Counted from the stretch's first letter, positions 7,856-16,788 are shown. The stretch: DNA of 64,000 bases from Acidobacteriota bacterium (GCA_003010405.1 PJLO01000009.1:1-64000), one strand, 5' to 3'. Notes: generated from the letters alone by a model not told the origin. Numbers and translations are program-made.

Positions 7856-9901
7856 CTAAGCAGCCTGGCTTTCCTCGCTCGCCAGCGAGGCTCGCGCGAT
7901 TCTGTACGGCAGCAAGATGTCATGCCGATCTGTCTCGCAAAGCGCCACGATTTCTTTACTTGGGCTGTATTCCGGAACAATGCTGTTAATGGTAGTTATG
8001 AGGCCGTAAACGTTCTTCGCCTCGGTGTGGGTGGAGAGTTCGTCAAGCCACAACCGCATCTGCTCGAAGCCAGGATTCCCCCCCTTGAGCAACCGGATTT
8101 TCTTGTGCGGGGTCGACTCCATTCCTTCGTCTTCAAGATGCAGTTCTTCGGAAAGCTTTTCGCCCGGCCTTAAACCGGAAAATACGATCGGAATATCGCG
8201 GTCGGGTTCGTATCCAGAGAGCCGTATCAGATTGCGCGCGAGATCCACAATTTTTACAGGCTCTCCCATGTCGAGCACAAATATTTCTCCGCCTTTTCCC
8301 ATGCTCAACGCTTGCAGAACCAGTTGCACCGCCTCGGGGATTGTCATGAAGAAACGCTCCACCTCGGGGTGAGTAACGGTGACAGGTCCTCCTCGGGCAA
8401 TCTGCTCCCTGAATAGAGGCAGGACGCTTCCGCTGCTGCCCATTACATTACCGAAGCGCACAGCCATGAATCGGGTGTGCTGTTTCTCCAGAGCAAGTAT
8501 GAGCAATTCCGCGATTCGTTTGGTTACACCCATGATGTTGGCGGGACGTACCGCTTTGTCGGATGAAATCAGAACGAAGTCATCCACCTGGTACTGGCGA
8601 GCCACAAGCGCAACGTTGTACGTTCCAAATATGTTGTTAGTAACCGCCTGGAAGCAGTGCTCTTCCATCATTGGAACGTGCTTGTAAGCAGCTGCATGGA
8701 GTACCGACTGGGGGCGATGCAACGCGAAGACTTCGCGTAACAGATTGACGTCCAGGATGTCCCCAATAACGGGCACATAATGGAGCCCTTTGTGCGTTCT
8801 GGAAAGTTCCATGCAGATCTTGTACAGATCATTTTCCGAGCGCTCGAACAGGACAAGAGACCGGGGCTGCAGCTCTGCAATCTGGCGAGCCAGTTCGGAA
8901 CCGATTGAGCCGCCCGCTCCCGTCACAAGTACGGTTGTATTCTTGATTTTCGCGCGAATGCTTTCGATATCGCTGGGAACCGGCTCGCGCCCAAGCAGGT
9001 CCTCGACGCCAACACTTCTGACCTGGCTGACGAGGTCGGAGCGGTTGATCCGCTGACTGAAAGGAGGAAGAATCTTGAAATCGACGTTGCACTTGCGACA
9101 ACTGGCGACGATGCGCTCGATCTCCGAACCTTCAGCGGAAGGCAACGCAATCAGCACGCAAGCCGCCCCGTGACTTTCGACCAACCGGCCGAGCGCATCG
9201 GTCGTACCCAGCACTGGAATGCCTTCAATCTTGATGCCTATTTTGCTGACATCGTCATCCACAAATCCCACGGCGTTGTAATTCAACTCGGGATGTTCGC
9301 GTAACTGGCGCGCAATCCCTGTTCCCTCGCGATTGGCACCCACCAGCAAGGTTCTGCGTTGTCTGATGTCCTGCCGAACCGTTTCGGTATAAACGCGGAC
9401 AACAAATCGCGCTCCGCCAGCGACCAAAACCGTCAGGACAAGGTCAATGAGAAACACAGAACGGGGATAGCCAGGCGAACGAAGTAAGAAGTGGATTACG
9501 GTAAACTGGATTACAAAGCTACAGAATGAGGCTTTCCCAATATCTATGAGGCTATGCACTCCCACGTAGCGCCACCAGCCACTCAGCAGACCAAAGAAGC
9601 CGAAGACGATCAGTTTGATGAGAATGACATACGGCAGCGTGTGCAGTATCAGGCTGCGGTTCTGCACATCCAATGAGAGATCGAACCGCAGCAGGAAGCT
9701 CAGGTAGTACGTTAAAGCAAAGAGCACGGTCTCGCACGCAATAATGAGTATCCGGCGATACGAGAGCAACGCACCAGCGGTTTTAACTTTGTGAGCCTCC
9801 GGAGTTTGATAAGAGTTCGACATCGGCTTTTGTTGGTCACTCGATTCCTGCTTCGTTGACGTCGGTGACAAAGGACCAAAAGGCCACGCAGAGTAACCCA
9901 T
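7856..9901 (-). CDS. Membrane-bound nucleotide-sugar 4,6-dehydratase (PglF/CapD family)
   Basis: A 681-residue protein with four predicted membrane helices at about residues 48-165. A Rossmann-like CoA-binding domain follows (TLLVGANREGTGIARQL near 185), then a short-chain dehydrogenase domain (VLVTGAGGSIGSELARQI near 325). The catalytic strip is SSDKAVRPANIMGVTK, with Met where classical SDRs have Tyr, as known for PglF/FlaA1-type 4,6-dehydratases. The product would be a UDP-4-keto-6-deoxy-HexNAc for the DegT aminotransferase downstream. The ATG at 9901 has AAAGGG upstream and starts 11 bp after the NusG-family gene. The first 35 residues are polar and may be over-extended; ATG codons within them are alternatives. 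Confidence 0.9.
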   Translation of the reverse strand: MGYSAWPFGPLSPTSTKQESSDQQKPMSNSYQTPEAHKVKTAGALLSYRRILIIACETVLFALTYYLSFLLRFDLSLDVQNRSLILHTLPYVILIKLIVFGFFGLLSGWWRYVGVHSLIDIGKASFCSFVIQFTVIHFLLRSPGYPRSVFLIDLVLTVLVAGGARFVVRVYTETVRQDIRQRRTLLVGANREGTGIARQLREHPELNYNAVGFVDDDVSKIGIKIEGIPVLGTTDALGRLVESHGAACVLIALPSAEGSEIERIVASCRKCNVDFKILPPFSQRINRSDLVSQVRSVGVEDLLGREPVPSDIESIRAKIKNTTVLVTGAGGSIGSELARQIAELQPRSLVLFERSENDLYKICMELSRTHKGLHYVPVIGDILDVNLLREVFALHRPQSVLHAAAYKHVPMMEEHCFQAVTNNIFGTYNVALVARQYQVDDFVLISSDKAVRPANIMGVTKRIAELLILALEKQHTRFMAVRFGNVMGSSGSVLPLFREQIARGGPVTVTHPEVERFFMTIPEAVQLVLQALSMGKGGEIFVLDMGEPVKIVDLARNLIRLSGYEPDRDIPIVFSGLRPGEKLSEELHLEDEGMESTPHKKIRLLKGGNPGFEQMRLWLDELSTHTEAKNVYGLITTINSIVPEYSPSKEIVALCETDRHDILLPYRIARASLASEESQAA

Positions 9902-9912
9902 AATGCCCTTTC

Positions 9913-10479
9913 TTAACCTGCGGCGGAGCCGGCAGCATAAACACGCTCAAGCTGCGATTCTTCGACGTTGACCGAAACGGAACGCATGATCAGGTCAACA
10001 GAGAGGACGAATCGCGTTTCTTTGTCGCGGCGGATAACCTTTCCGGTTAAACCCACCAACGGGCCATCAATAACTCGTACCGAATCACCGGAGTACAAGT
10101 AAGGATAGGGCTCTGCCTGGATTCCGCAAGATAGACTGTTGCGGAGCTGTTCTATCTCGGCATCAGGCAAAGGTGTGGGTAGTCCCCCGGTACCGACCAA
10201 ATGGATCACGCCGGGAACCTCCAAAACTCGTAATCGATCATGCAGGCTAATTCGAACGAAAACATAACAGGGGAACAGAGGCAGTTGGAGTAGAGCCCGT
10301 CTGCCGTTCCAGCGATGGGTGGTCTTATAAATTGGTAAGAAAACTTCAACTCGCTTCATCTGCAGATGTGCTGAAACCTTCTTCTCATGCCGTGCTTTCG
10401 TATAAGCCACGTACCATCTCGAAGAGTGGTAATCGGCCAGTTCCTGGCGACCCCCGGCACCCCCTGCATTCAGCGTCAT
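9913..10479 (-). CDS. NusG-family transcription antiterminator (RfaH/UpxY/LoaP-like), first gene of left EPS operon
   Basis: A 188-residue NusG paralogue, counting from the ATG at 10479; an in-frame TTG at 10506 is possible. The NGN domain covers about residues 22-115 (WYVAYTKARHEKKVSAHL, FLPIYKTTHRW, LPLFPCYVFVRI). A KOW domain follows at about 130-165 (SGDSVRVIDGPLVGLTGKV). Housekeeping NusG sits beside secE and rplK, whereas this copy heads an EPS operon, as specialised paralogues do. It probably travels with RNA polymerase and suppresses termination over the long downstream operon. The recruitment element is unknown; no ops (GGCGGTAG) sequence was recognised upstream. A second paralogue lies at 61456. 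Confidence 0.87.
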   Translation of the reverse strand: MTLNAGGAGGRQELADYHSSRWYVAYTKARHEKKVSAHLQMKRVEVFLPIYKTTHRWNGRRALLQLPLFPCYVFVRISLHDRLRVLEVPGVIHLVGTGGLPTPLPDAEIEQLRNSLSCGIQAEPYPYLYSGDSVRVIDGPLVGLTGKVIRRDKETRFVLSVDLIMRSVSVNVEESQLERVYAAGSAAG

Positions 10480-10767
10480 GCGTCGCCCCCCGGTACGTTT
10501 GATCAAGGCCGTCCAGCGACCATGATCCTACTTATCTCGGACGCGACAAACGGCAGAGTAGGTTGTGTCCAGAGTTGGATTAGAGATAAATTAGCCTGTA
10601 AAGTTGACACTCTTGGCCCTGCTTAGTTGGCGACACCGCACGGCTGGTGCCAGCCGTGCGGGCATAAGTCCTTACTGCAGCAAAGGTTATTAGGAATAGA
10701 TGTTGTATCTGACGGATTGCGCGTTGTTACGGATCTTCGGCTCTCTGCGACACGTATGATTCAGGTT
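10480..10767. promoter_or_regulatory. 288-bp gap between DAHP synthase and NusG-like gene
   Basis: No gene is seen here. The gap must hold the 3' end of the DAHP synthase transcript and probably the promoter and leader of the minus-strand EPS operon. The one clear element is a 26-bp palindrome. No convincing -35/-10 pair was found by eye. Confidence 0.5.
10636..10661. repeat. 26-bp near-perfect palindrome upstream of the NusG-like gene
   Basis: Two 12-base arms (10636-10647 and 10650-10661; arm CCGCACGGCTGG) pair perfectly around a 2-base centre. There is no T-run on either side, so it is not a standard terminator. It lies about 157 bases upstream of the NusG-family start. It could be an operator, an RNA hairpin in the leader, or a cruciform-type mark. 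Confidence 0.7.
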
Positions 10768-11820
10768 CTAACGTCCCGCCCGCACTGCGGCAGCCAGTTC
10801 ATTGATCAAATCGTCCGTCTCATTCCATCCGATGCATGGGTCCGTAATACTTTGGCCGTAGACCAGTGGTTTTCCTTCCACCATCGACTGTGAGCCCTCG
10901 ACCAGGTTGCTTTCGATCATCACGCCGGTGATGCGGCCTTCGCCATTGGCAATTTGCGCGGCAACATCGCGGCAAACTTCGCCCTGCTTCGTGTAGTCCT
11001 TTTTGCAGTTGGCATGACTGCAGTCGATCATCACCTGCGGCCTCAGTTTATGTTTTTCCAACCTGGCGCACACTTCCGCCACAGCTTCGGCGGTGTAATT
11101 CACTATTTTGCTTCCGCCACGCAAAATGACATGCGTATCTGAGTTACCAGTGGTCACGAAGATGGCCGTTTGCCCGTATTTCGAATGGCCGAGGAAAGTG
11201 TGCGGCTGTGCGGCTGACAGCATGGCCTCAATCGCGACCTGAACGTTTCCCGAAGTGCCATTCTTAAATCCGACCGGACAGGAGAGGCCGGAAACAAGCT
11301 GGCGATGAATTTGGCTTTCCGTAGTACGCGCGCCAATTGCTCCCCAGCTCACTAAAGGGGCAACATACTGCGGCGTGGCCATATCGAGGAACTCGGTGCC
11401 GACGGGCACGCCCATTTCGGCCAGATCCAGCAGAAGATGACGCGCCAGGCGCAAACCGTCATTGATCTTATACGACTGGTCCAGGTACGGATCGTTGATC
11501 AGGCCCTTCCACCCAACCGTAGTGCGCGGCTTTTCGAAATAGACTCGCATCACCACGATCAGCTCGTTGGAAACCTTCGCGAGAACCTGCTTGAGTTTAC
11601 CGGCGTATTCGCGAGCAGCCTTGGGGTCATGGATGGAGCAAGGCCCCACTACCACGATCAGGCGCTTGTCTTTGCCCGCCAAAACATTGCAGATTGCGGT
11701 GCGAGTCTTAAAGACCGTTTCCGAGGCAGCATCGGTGATCGGCAATTCTTCGTCGAGAAAAACAGGAGGGAGGACGACCTTCGTCCACTTAGTTCTCAGT
11801 TCATCCGTCTGGTAAAACAT
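10768..11820 (-). CDS. aroG: 3-deoxy-7-phosphoheptulonate synthase (class I, AroG/AroF/AroH type)
   Basis: A 350-residue enzyme for the first committed step of aromatic amino acid synthesis: PEP plus erythrose 4-phosphate give DAHP. The ATG at 11820 (MFYQTDELRTKW) is preferred over an upstream GTG because the extra 14 residues are not family-like and 350 residues matches the usual length. Visible motifs are VVVGPCSIHDP, MRVYFEKPRTTVGWKGLIND, GTEFLDMATPQY, GARTTESQIHRQL, GFKNGTSG, and the metal-binding IDCSHANC. The class I feedback-regulated subfamily is clear, but the regulating amino acid cannot be predicted. The -G symbol stands for the family, not a proven isozyme. Confidence 0.92.
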   Translation of the reverse strand: MFYQTDELRTKWTKVVLPPVFLDEELPITDAASETVFKTRTAICNVLAGKDKRLIVVVGPCSIHDPKAAREYAGKLKQVLAKVSNELIVVMRVYFEKPRTTVGWKGLINDPYLDQSYKINDGLRLARHLLLDLAEMGVPVGTEFLDMATPQYVAPLVSWGAIGARTTESQIHRQLVSGLSCPVGFKNGTSGNVQVAIEAMLSAAQPHTFLGHSKYGQTAIFVTTGNSDTHVILRGGSKIVNYTAEAVAEVCARLEKHKLRPQVMIDCSHANCKKDYTKQGEVCRDVAAQIANGEGRITGVMIESNLVEGSQSMVEGKPLVYGQSITDPCIGWNETDDLINELAAAVRAGR

Positions 11821-11909
11821 ACTCCATTGTAAACGCGAATATCCGGCTGCGAAACGCAGCACCCTCGCCGAGATCGCGTGACAGCGTTTTTCGTTCAGGT
11901 TAGATCCTG

Positions 11910-11951
11910 AAGTGACTTAAGTCGCTTGCGCTTCCTACGGCCTGCGATAAA
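11910..11951 (+). promoter_or_regulatory. CRP/FNR-type palindrome and -10 element upstream of hcp
   Basis: An 18-bp near-palindrome at 11910-11927 (AAGTGACTTAAGTCGCTT) has one mismatch in nine base pairs. A -10-like GATAAA lies at 11946-11951. The palindrome centre would be about 40-41 bases upstream of a start site near 11958-11960, the spacing of class II CRP/FNR-family activation. Genes for Hcp are commonly controlled by FNR-family nitrosative-stress regulators. The assignment is inference. Confidence 0.45.
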
Positions 11952-11985
11952 CTCAGGCGCGTAATTCAACCAAGGGAGCTTCTTC

Positions 11986-13641
11986 ATGTTCTGCTACCAG
12001 TGTGAACAAACAGCCAAAGGCCAAGGATGCTCGCAGATTGGCGTCTGTGGCAAGGATGACAAAACCGCCACCCTTCAGGACCTGCTGCTGCATGCTGTCA
12101 AGGGCATCTCCATGTTCGCCCATCGCGCCGCCCAACTCGGCGCATGCGATGCCTCAGTTGATGAGTTTGTGGTCGACGCACTCTTTGCCACTCTTACGAA
12201 CGTCAATTTCGATCCCGCCAGGCTCGCGGACCTTATTTCAGAAGCGGCCAGGAATCGCGACCGTGCACGAGACCTGTACTTAGGCGCTGCGGCCGCCAAG
12301 GGCGTTACGCCGGAAGAATTTAACGGACCCAGCAAGCTCCAGCCTGAAACAAACTTGGATAGCCTCGTCGCGCAGGGCAAACTCTACGGCATTCTAAATG
12401 CACGGGAGAAAAACGGCAGCGAGGTCGCCAACCTGCAGGAACTGATCCTCTACGGCATGAAGGGAGTTGCCGCCTATGCCGTAGCCGCCTACCAGCTCGG
12501 ACGGACAGACGCCGGCATCAATGCCACCATTCACGAAATCTTGGATTTCCTGACCAAATCCGCGCCATCAGTGGATGATCTGCTGGGCTATGCGCTGAAG
12601 GTCGGTGAGTTGAATCTGCGTGCGATGGAATTGCTGGACAAGGCTCATACCGAAACCTTCGGCCACCCGACGCCGACCCCGGTTCGAATTCATCCCGTCG
12701 CGGGCAAAGCCATCCTGATCAGCGGACACGATCTTGTCGACCTCGCCGCGCTGCTCGAACAAACCAAGGACACTGGCATCCAGATTTACACGCACGGCGA
12801 AATGCTCCCCGCGCACGGCTATCCCAAGCTGAAGGCGTACAAGCATCTGGTCGGAAACTACGGAAGCGCATGGCAGAATCAGGGTGCGGAGTTCGCCCAA
12901 TTCCCCGGCGCGATTCTGATGACCACCAACTGTATTCAGAAGCCGAAGGAAAGCTATCAGAATCGCATTTTCACCACCGGTCCGGTGGCCTGGCCTGGCG
13001 TGGAACACGTCTACCGCAAGGACTTTTCTCCGGTAATCGCGGCAGCGCTGGCGGCGCCGGGTTTTGCCGAGAACGGCCCAGACGACACGATTCTCACCGG
13101 CTTCGGCCACAACGCCGTGCTCGGAGTGGCTGACAAGGTTGTCGAGGCCGTCAAGACGGGCAAGATCCGGCACTTCTTCCTGATCGGAGGATGCGATGGC
13201 GCGCGTCCGGGTCGGGACTATTTCACGAAGCTCGCCGAGTCGGTCCCGAACGATTGCGTGATCTTGACCTTGGCTTGCGGCAAATATCGCTTCAACAAAC
13301 TCCAGTTCGGCGACATTGGAGGGATCCCCCGCCTGCTTGATATTGGGCAGTGCAACGATGCCTACTCGGCCATTCAGATCGCGGTCGCCCTCGCCAACGC
13401 CTTCAAGTGCGGTGTAAATGACCTGCCACTCTCGCTCGTTCTTTCATGGTACGAGCAAAAAGCAGTATCGATTCTGCTGACTCTGCTGTACCTGGGCATC
13501 AAGAATATCCGTATCGGACCATCGCTGCCCGCGTTCATGACGCCCACCGTCCTCGGGTTGCTGCAGAAGAATTACAACCTGATGGCTATCACGAATCCGG
13601 AGCAGGATCTGGCCGCGATGTTAAAAAAGGCGGTTTCCTAG
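11986..13641 (+). CDS. hcp: Hydroxylamine reductase / hybrid cluster protein
   Basis: A 551-residue hybrid cluster protein, thought to reduce hydroxylamine or NO during nitrosative stress in the cytoplasm. The N-terminal cysteine set MFCYQCEQTAKGQGCSQIGVC gives CX2CX8CX5C, the class I type that binds a 4Fe-4S cluster. Hybrid-cluster ligand regions are seen later: GHDLVDLAALLEQT, THGEMLPAHGYPKLK, TTNCIQKPKESYQNRIF, GGCDGARPGRDY, LACGKYRFN and LSWYEQKA. Full length and intact. No hcr reductase gene is adjacent. The ATG follows AAGGGAG at 11970-11976, and a strong terminator follows the stop, so it is probably monocistronic. Confidence 0.95.
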   Translation: MFCYQCEQTAKGQGCSQIGVCGKDDKTATLQDLLLHAVKGISMFAHRAAQLGACDASVDEFVVDALFATLTNVNFDPARLADLISEAARNRDRARDLYLGAAAAKGVTPEEFNGPSKLQPETNLDSLVAQGKLYGILNAREKNGSEVANLQELILYGMKGVAAYAVAAYQLGRTDAGINATIHEILDFLTKSAPSVDDLLGYALKVGELNLRAMELLDKAHTETFGHPTPTPVRIHPVAGKAILISGHDLVDLAALLEQTKDTGIQIYTHGEMLPAHGYPKLKAYKHLVGNYGSAWQNQGAEFAQFPGAILMTTNCIQKPKESYQNRIFTTGPVAWPGVEHVYRKDFSPVIAAALAAPGFAENGPDDTILTGFGHNAVLGVADKVVEAVKTGKIRHFFLIGGCDGARPGRDYFTKLAESVPNDCVILTLACGKYRFNKLQFGDIGGIPRLLDIGQCNDAYSAIQIAVALANAFKCGVNDLPLSLVLSWYEQKAVSILLTLLYLGIKNIRIGPSLPAFMTPTVLGLLQKNYNLMAITNPEQDLAAMLKKAVS

Positions 13642-13652
13642 CCGCATAACTT

Positions 13653-13694
13653 ACGCCCCAGGACCGTGCGCATCCTGGGGCGTTCTTCGTTTTT
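13653..13694 (+). terminator. Intrinsic terminator after hcp
   Basis: An 11-bp stem (13653-13663 with 13673-13683, arm ACGCCCCAGGA) with a 9-base loop is followed by TCTTCGTTTTT. Confidence 0.8.
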
Positions 13695-13816
13695 GCCTTT
13701 TCGACCTTTTGGTTAGGTTCGAATCCAAACCTCTGAATATGGAATAAGTTAGCTTTTCTCACCGCCACGCTCGGGATATGATGGACGTTCGCTTGGAAAA
13801 TGCCCGGAGGGTATGC

Positions 13817-14371
13817 ATGATCCCCTTGCTTGTATTCCTCGCCATCCTGATTGTGCTCGGTCTGATTGTGGCCGGCATGTACAACGGGCTGGTACAGCTC
13901 AAGGTTCGCGCAGATAATGCGTGGTCCGATATCGATATTCAGCTCAAACGGAGACATGACCTGGTTCCGAATCTGGTCGAAACCGTGAAAGGCTATGCTG
14001 CTCACGAAAAGGGAACGTTTGAAAACGTTGCCCGCTACCGTTCAGCCGCCATGGCCGCCACCTCAACCGCAGACCGGGCGCAGGCGGAGGGCCAGCTCAC
14101 ACAGGCTCTGCGCGGACTCCTTGCGGTCGCCGAAGCCTATCCTGAGTTGAAGGCCAACGTGCAATTCCAATCGCTCCAGCAGTCGCTGTCTGAGCTGGAA
14201 GATGCGCTGCAGAATTCGCGCCGTTATTACAACGCCGTGGTTCGCGACCTTAACACCAAAATTCAGTCGTTCCCGACCAACATCATCGCCGGGATGTTCA
14301 ACTTCCAGCAGCGGCAGTTCTTTGAAATTGCAGATGCAAGCGAACGCGCCGTCCCAACCGTGAAGTTCTAG
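13817..14371 (+). CDS. LemA family protein
   Basis: A 184-residue LemA protein. An N-terminal membrane helix covers about residues 2-25 (MIPLLVFLAILIVLGLIVAG). The LemA motif block follows (NAWSDIDIQLKRRHDLVPNL), then a helical body and FNFQQRQFFEI near the C-terminus. The start at 13817 is chosen because GGAGGG lies six bases upstream; a longer frame from 13778 lacks this. The family is membrane-anchored with unknown biochemical role. It precedes a DUF2207 membrane protein by 12 bp, a pairing common in bacteria, so the two proteins probably work together at the membrane. Confidence 0.88.
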   Translation: MIPLLVFLAILIVLGLIVAGMYNGLVQLKVRADNAWSDIDIQLKRRHDLVPNLVETVKGYAAHEKGTFENVARYRSAAMAATSTADRAQAEGQLTQALRGLLAVAEAYPELKANVQFQSLQQSLSELEDALQNSRRYYNAVVRDLNTKIQSFPTNIIAGMFNFQQRQFFEIADASERAVPTVKF

Positions 14372-14383
14372 ATTCGGACCAAC

Positions 14384-16192
14384 ATGAATCGTCCCCTACG
14401 TTGCTCATTCCTGAACCCCAGCCGATCGCGCTGGGGTTTCATGCTTGCCGCGCTTCTTCTGCTTGCGGTTCCGTCGTTTGCCCGCTCCTGGAGTATCTCG
14501 CGCTTCGATGCTCGTTACACCATCGCCGACGACGGTGCCGTGCTCATCGAAGAAGAGATTCACCCATCGTTTTCGGGAACATACAACGGCATCACACGCG
14601 ACATTCCGGTTGAGTATCCTGGCCCCAACGGAACCGATTACAAACTCTTTCTGAAAGTTGAATCGGTTACGGACGAAAACGGGAACAAGATCAAGTTCGA
14701 GCAGAGCCACCGCACCGAGCGCGTCGCAGGCGGCACCAGTCACGAGTTTCTGTTTCTGAAGATCTATGCAGGAGGCACGGATACGGAACGCACGGTGCGC
14801 ATCAGCTACCGGGCTGCTAATGCCGTGCGGTTTTTCAAGGACCACGACGAGTTCTACTGGAACGTGACGGGCAACGACTGGAAGATTCCCATCGACTCCT
14901 CGTCGGCCTTTGTCGCCCTGCCCGCCGCTGCCGCAGGACATTTGAAAGCACAGGCCTTCACCGGTGCTTACGGCTCGCGCCAGCAGGAAGCCATCAGCAA
15001 GATTACTGGCAATTACATCAGCTTTGAAACTTCAAATCCACTGGAAGCCCGCAGCGGACTGACCATCGACGTCTGGATTCCCAAGGGCGTTATCAGGGAA
15101 CCATCCTGGTTCACGCGCAACATAATCTGGTTTATCGCCGGCAACCCCGGCGTACTGCTGCCGGTATGGGCCTTCGCGGTGATGTCTGGATTGTGGTGGT
15201 GGAAGGGGCGCGACGCCGATGCCGGAATGTCGGTGGCGCCGATGTACGAACCGCCCAAAGGACTCACTCCGGCTGAAGCGGGAACCTTAATCTCCGATGC
15301 TATAGAGTCCCGCGACATCACATCGACACTGATCGATCTCGCGGTCAAGGGCTATCTCAAGATCATCGAGACCGAGGACAAGGTTTTCTTCATCAAGCAC
15401 AAGGACTACATCCTTCGACTGATGAAGCCGCGCGCCGAGTGGCAGAATCTTGTGGCTCATGAAATCGAGGTACTCAACAATATTTTCCCTGAACTGACTG
15501 CCCAGGAAACCACGCTTTCCAGTCTGAGAAACCGCTTTTATGTCGCGCTTCCGTCGATCCGCAAGGAGATCATGGATTCGCTCAAGACCAAGAACCTGTA
15601 TTCAACCGATCCTGAGTCCGCGAAGGGACTCGCGCTGGTCGGAGTTTTGGTGATTGTGCTGCCCTTTCTCTGGTTACAGATGACCGGTGCGGTCAGGCTT
15701 ACGAACTCTCCAGCGGTGCTGGTAGTAGGCGTTCTGCTCACCATCGCGATCGTGTTTCTCTTTGGACGCAAACTATCGGCAAAAACCGTACGCGGCGCAC
15801 GCACGCGAATTGAATGTCTTGGCTTCAAGGAGTTCATGACCCGCGTCGATGGCGATCGCCTCAAGCGCATGCCGCCGGATACCTTTGAAAGGTTTTTGCC
15901 ATACGCGATGGCCTTCGGCGTTGAACACCACTGGGCCAAAGCCTTCCAGGGACTGATCACGGAGCCACCTTCCTGGTATGTGGGTTCGGGTTACGGAACT
16001 CCGGGAATGATGTGGGGGCCCATCATGTTTACAAACTCCATGCACTCGTTCGCCACTTCCGCCTATGACTCTTTCGTGGCCGCGCCGCAGGCCAGTTCCA
16101 CCGGCTCTGGATTTGGAAGCGGCGGCAGCTTCGGCGGTGGCGGGGGCTTCTCCGGTGGTGGATTCGGTGGGGGCGGGGGCGACGCGTTTTAA
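14384..16192 (+). CDS. DUF2207 membrane protein with glycine-rich tail
   Basis: A 602-residue predicted membrane protein. It has a signal peptide or first helix at about residues 15-34 and an extracytoplasmic DUF2207 beta-rich domain from about 37 (WSISRFDARYTIADDGAVLI). Membrane segments lie near 247-270 and 410-460. The C-terminal tail is rich in Gly and Ser (GSGGSFGGGGGFSGGG). This tail is typical of the family and may form a flexible surface or membrane-proximal segment. It is the second gene of the LemA pair and is followed by a hairpin. Biochemical function is unknown. Confidence 0.87.
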   Translation: MNRPLRCSFLNPSRSRWGFMLAALLLLAVPSFARSWSISRFDARYTIADDGAVLIEEEIHPSFSGTYNGITRDIPVEYPGPNGTDYKLFLKVESVTDENGNKIKFEQSHRTERVAGGTSHEFLFLKIYAGGTDTERTVRISYRAANAVRFFKDHDEFYWNVTGNDWKIPIDSSSAFVALPAAAAGHLKAQAFTGAYGSRQQEAISKITGNYISFETSNPLEARSGLTIDVWIPKGVIREPSWFTRNIIWFIAGNPGVLLPVWAFAVMSGLWWWKGRDADAGMSVAPMYEPPKGLTPAEAGTLISDAIESRDITSTLIDLAVKGYLKIIETEDKVFFIKHKDYILRLMKPRAEWQNLVAHEIEVLNNIFPELTAQETTLSSLRNRFYVALPSIRKEIMDSLKTKNLYSTDPESAKGLALVGVLVIVLPFLWLQMTGAVRLTNSPAVLVVGVLLTIAIVFLFGRKLSAKTVRGARTRIECLGFKEFMTRVDGDRLKRMPPDTFERFLPYAMAFGVEHHWAKAFQGLITEPPSWYVGSGYGTPGMMWGPIMFTNSMHSFATSAYDSFVAAPQASSTGSGFGSGGSFGGGGGFSGGGFGGGGGDAF

Positions 16193-16230
16193 AGACTCCA
16201 CGGCTTCCCTAATTGAAGCCTGAATGTATT

Positions 16231-16260
16231 GAGGCCCGTCCCTGGAGACGGGCCTCGCTA
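16231..16260. terminator. Hairpin between convergent genes
   Basis: A 10-bp stem (GAGGCCCGTC at 16231-16240 with GACGGGCCTC at 16247-16256) with a 6-base loop sits between the DUF2207 gene and the convergent hypothetical gene. The T-run is weak, so its efficiency is uncertain. Confidence 0.6.
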
Positions 16261-16294
16261 TGAATGATACAACGGGGATGAATCCTGCTGATTT

Positions 16295-16609
16295 TTAAAG
16301 GTCTTCGGCTTCTTTCAAGGAACGGACCAGCAGTGCGAGAACCTCCTTGCAATTGGCTCCTTCGTTCAGCGCCTTCTCCGCCGGTTCAAAAATCCTATTT
16401 ACTTCCGGGCGCATGGATTCGCGAATCTTTTCGCACTCCGCATTCCAGCTTTTATTGTGAAACACGCGCAGGAACGTGTGCGCTGCACGCGATTTCAGGT
16501 GCTGCTCCTTGCAGAACTTCACGAATTCAACACAAGTTTCCCGTTGCGGATCAACGATGGGCAGAGCTTGCTCCGCAGATAATGCAGCCGCCGTAGTTTT
16601 GATCGTCAT
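16295..16609 (-). CDS. Small helical protein of unknown function
   Basis: An open frame of 104 residues from the ATG at 16609; an in-frame GTG at 16660 would add 17 residues. I do not recognise the family. The product is charged, predicted mostly helical and soluble, with three cysteines in the first half (ETCVEFVKFCKEQHLKSR, NAECEKIRESM) and one near the end (NCKEVLALLVRSLKEAEDL). No signal peptide or membrane helix is seen. It is convergent to the DUF2207 gene with a shared hairpin, and divergent from fabI, which supports it as a real gene. No good Shine-Dalgarno lies close to the ATG, so the start is uncertain. Confidence 0.55.
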   Translation of the reverse strand: MTIKTTAAALSAEQALPIVDPQRETCVEFVKFCKEQHLKSRAAHTFLRVFHNKSWNAECEKIRESMRPEVNRIFEPAEKALNEGANCKEVLALLVRSLKEAEDL

Positions 16610-16788
16610 AACGTGTACAAAATAGCCCTCTTTCCTTCGTCTCGATGTGATAGCTCTCACCCAATCTTGTGACTTCTAAACTCCAGCTACGGCTCGCTGT
16701 CTTGGGCGCCAGTTTCCAGTTCTGGCCCAGGCTGGTATCCTTTGTGTAAGGGTTTTATTCTTAGTTCGCTGTGGGGAGTACACAATAG

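Noticed and set aside
10480..10767. ops or JUMPstart element for the left NusG paralogue
   Set aside because: No GGCGGTAG-like sequence was found on the coding strand.
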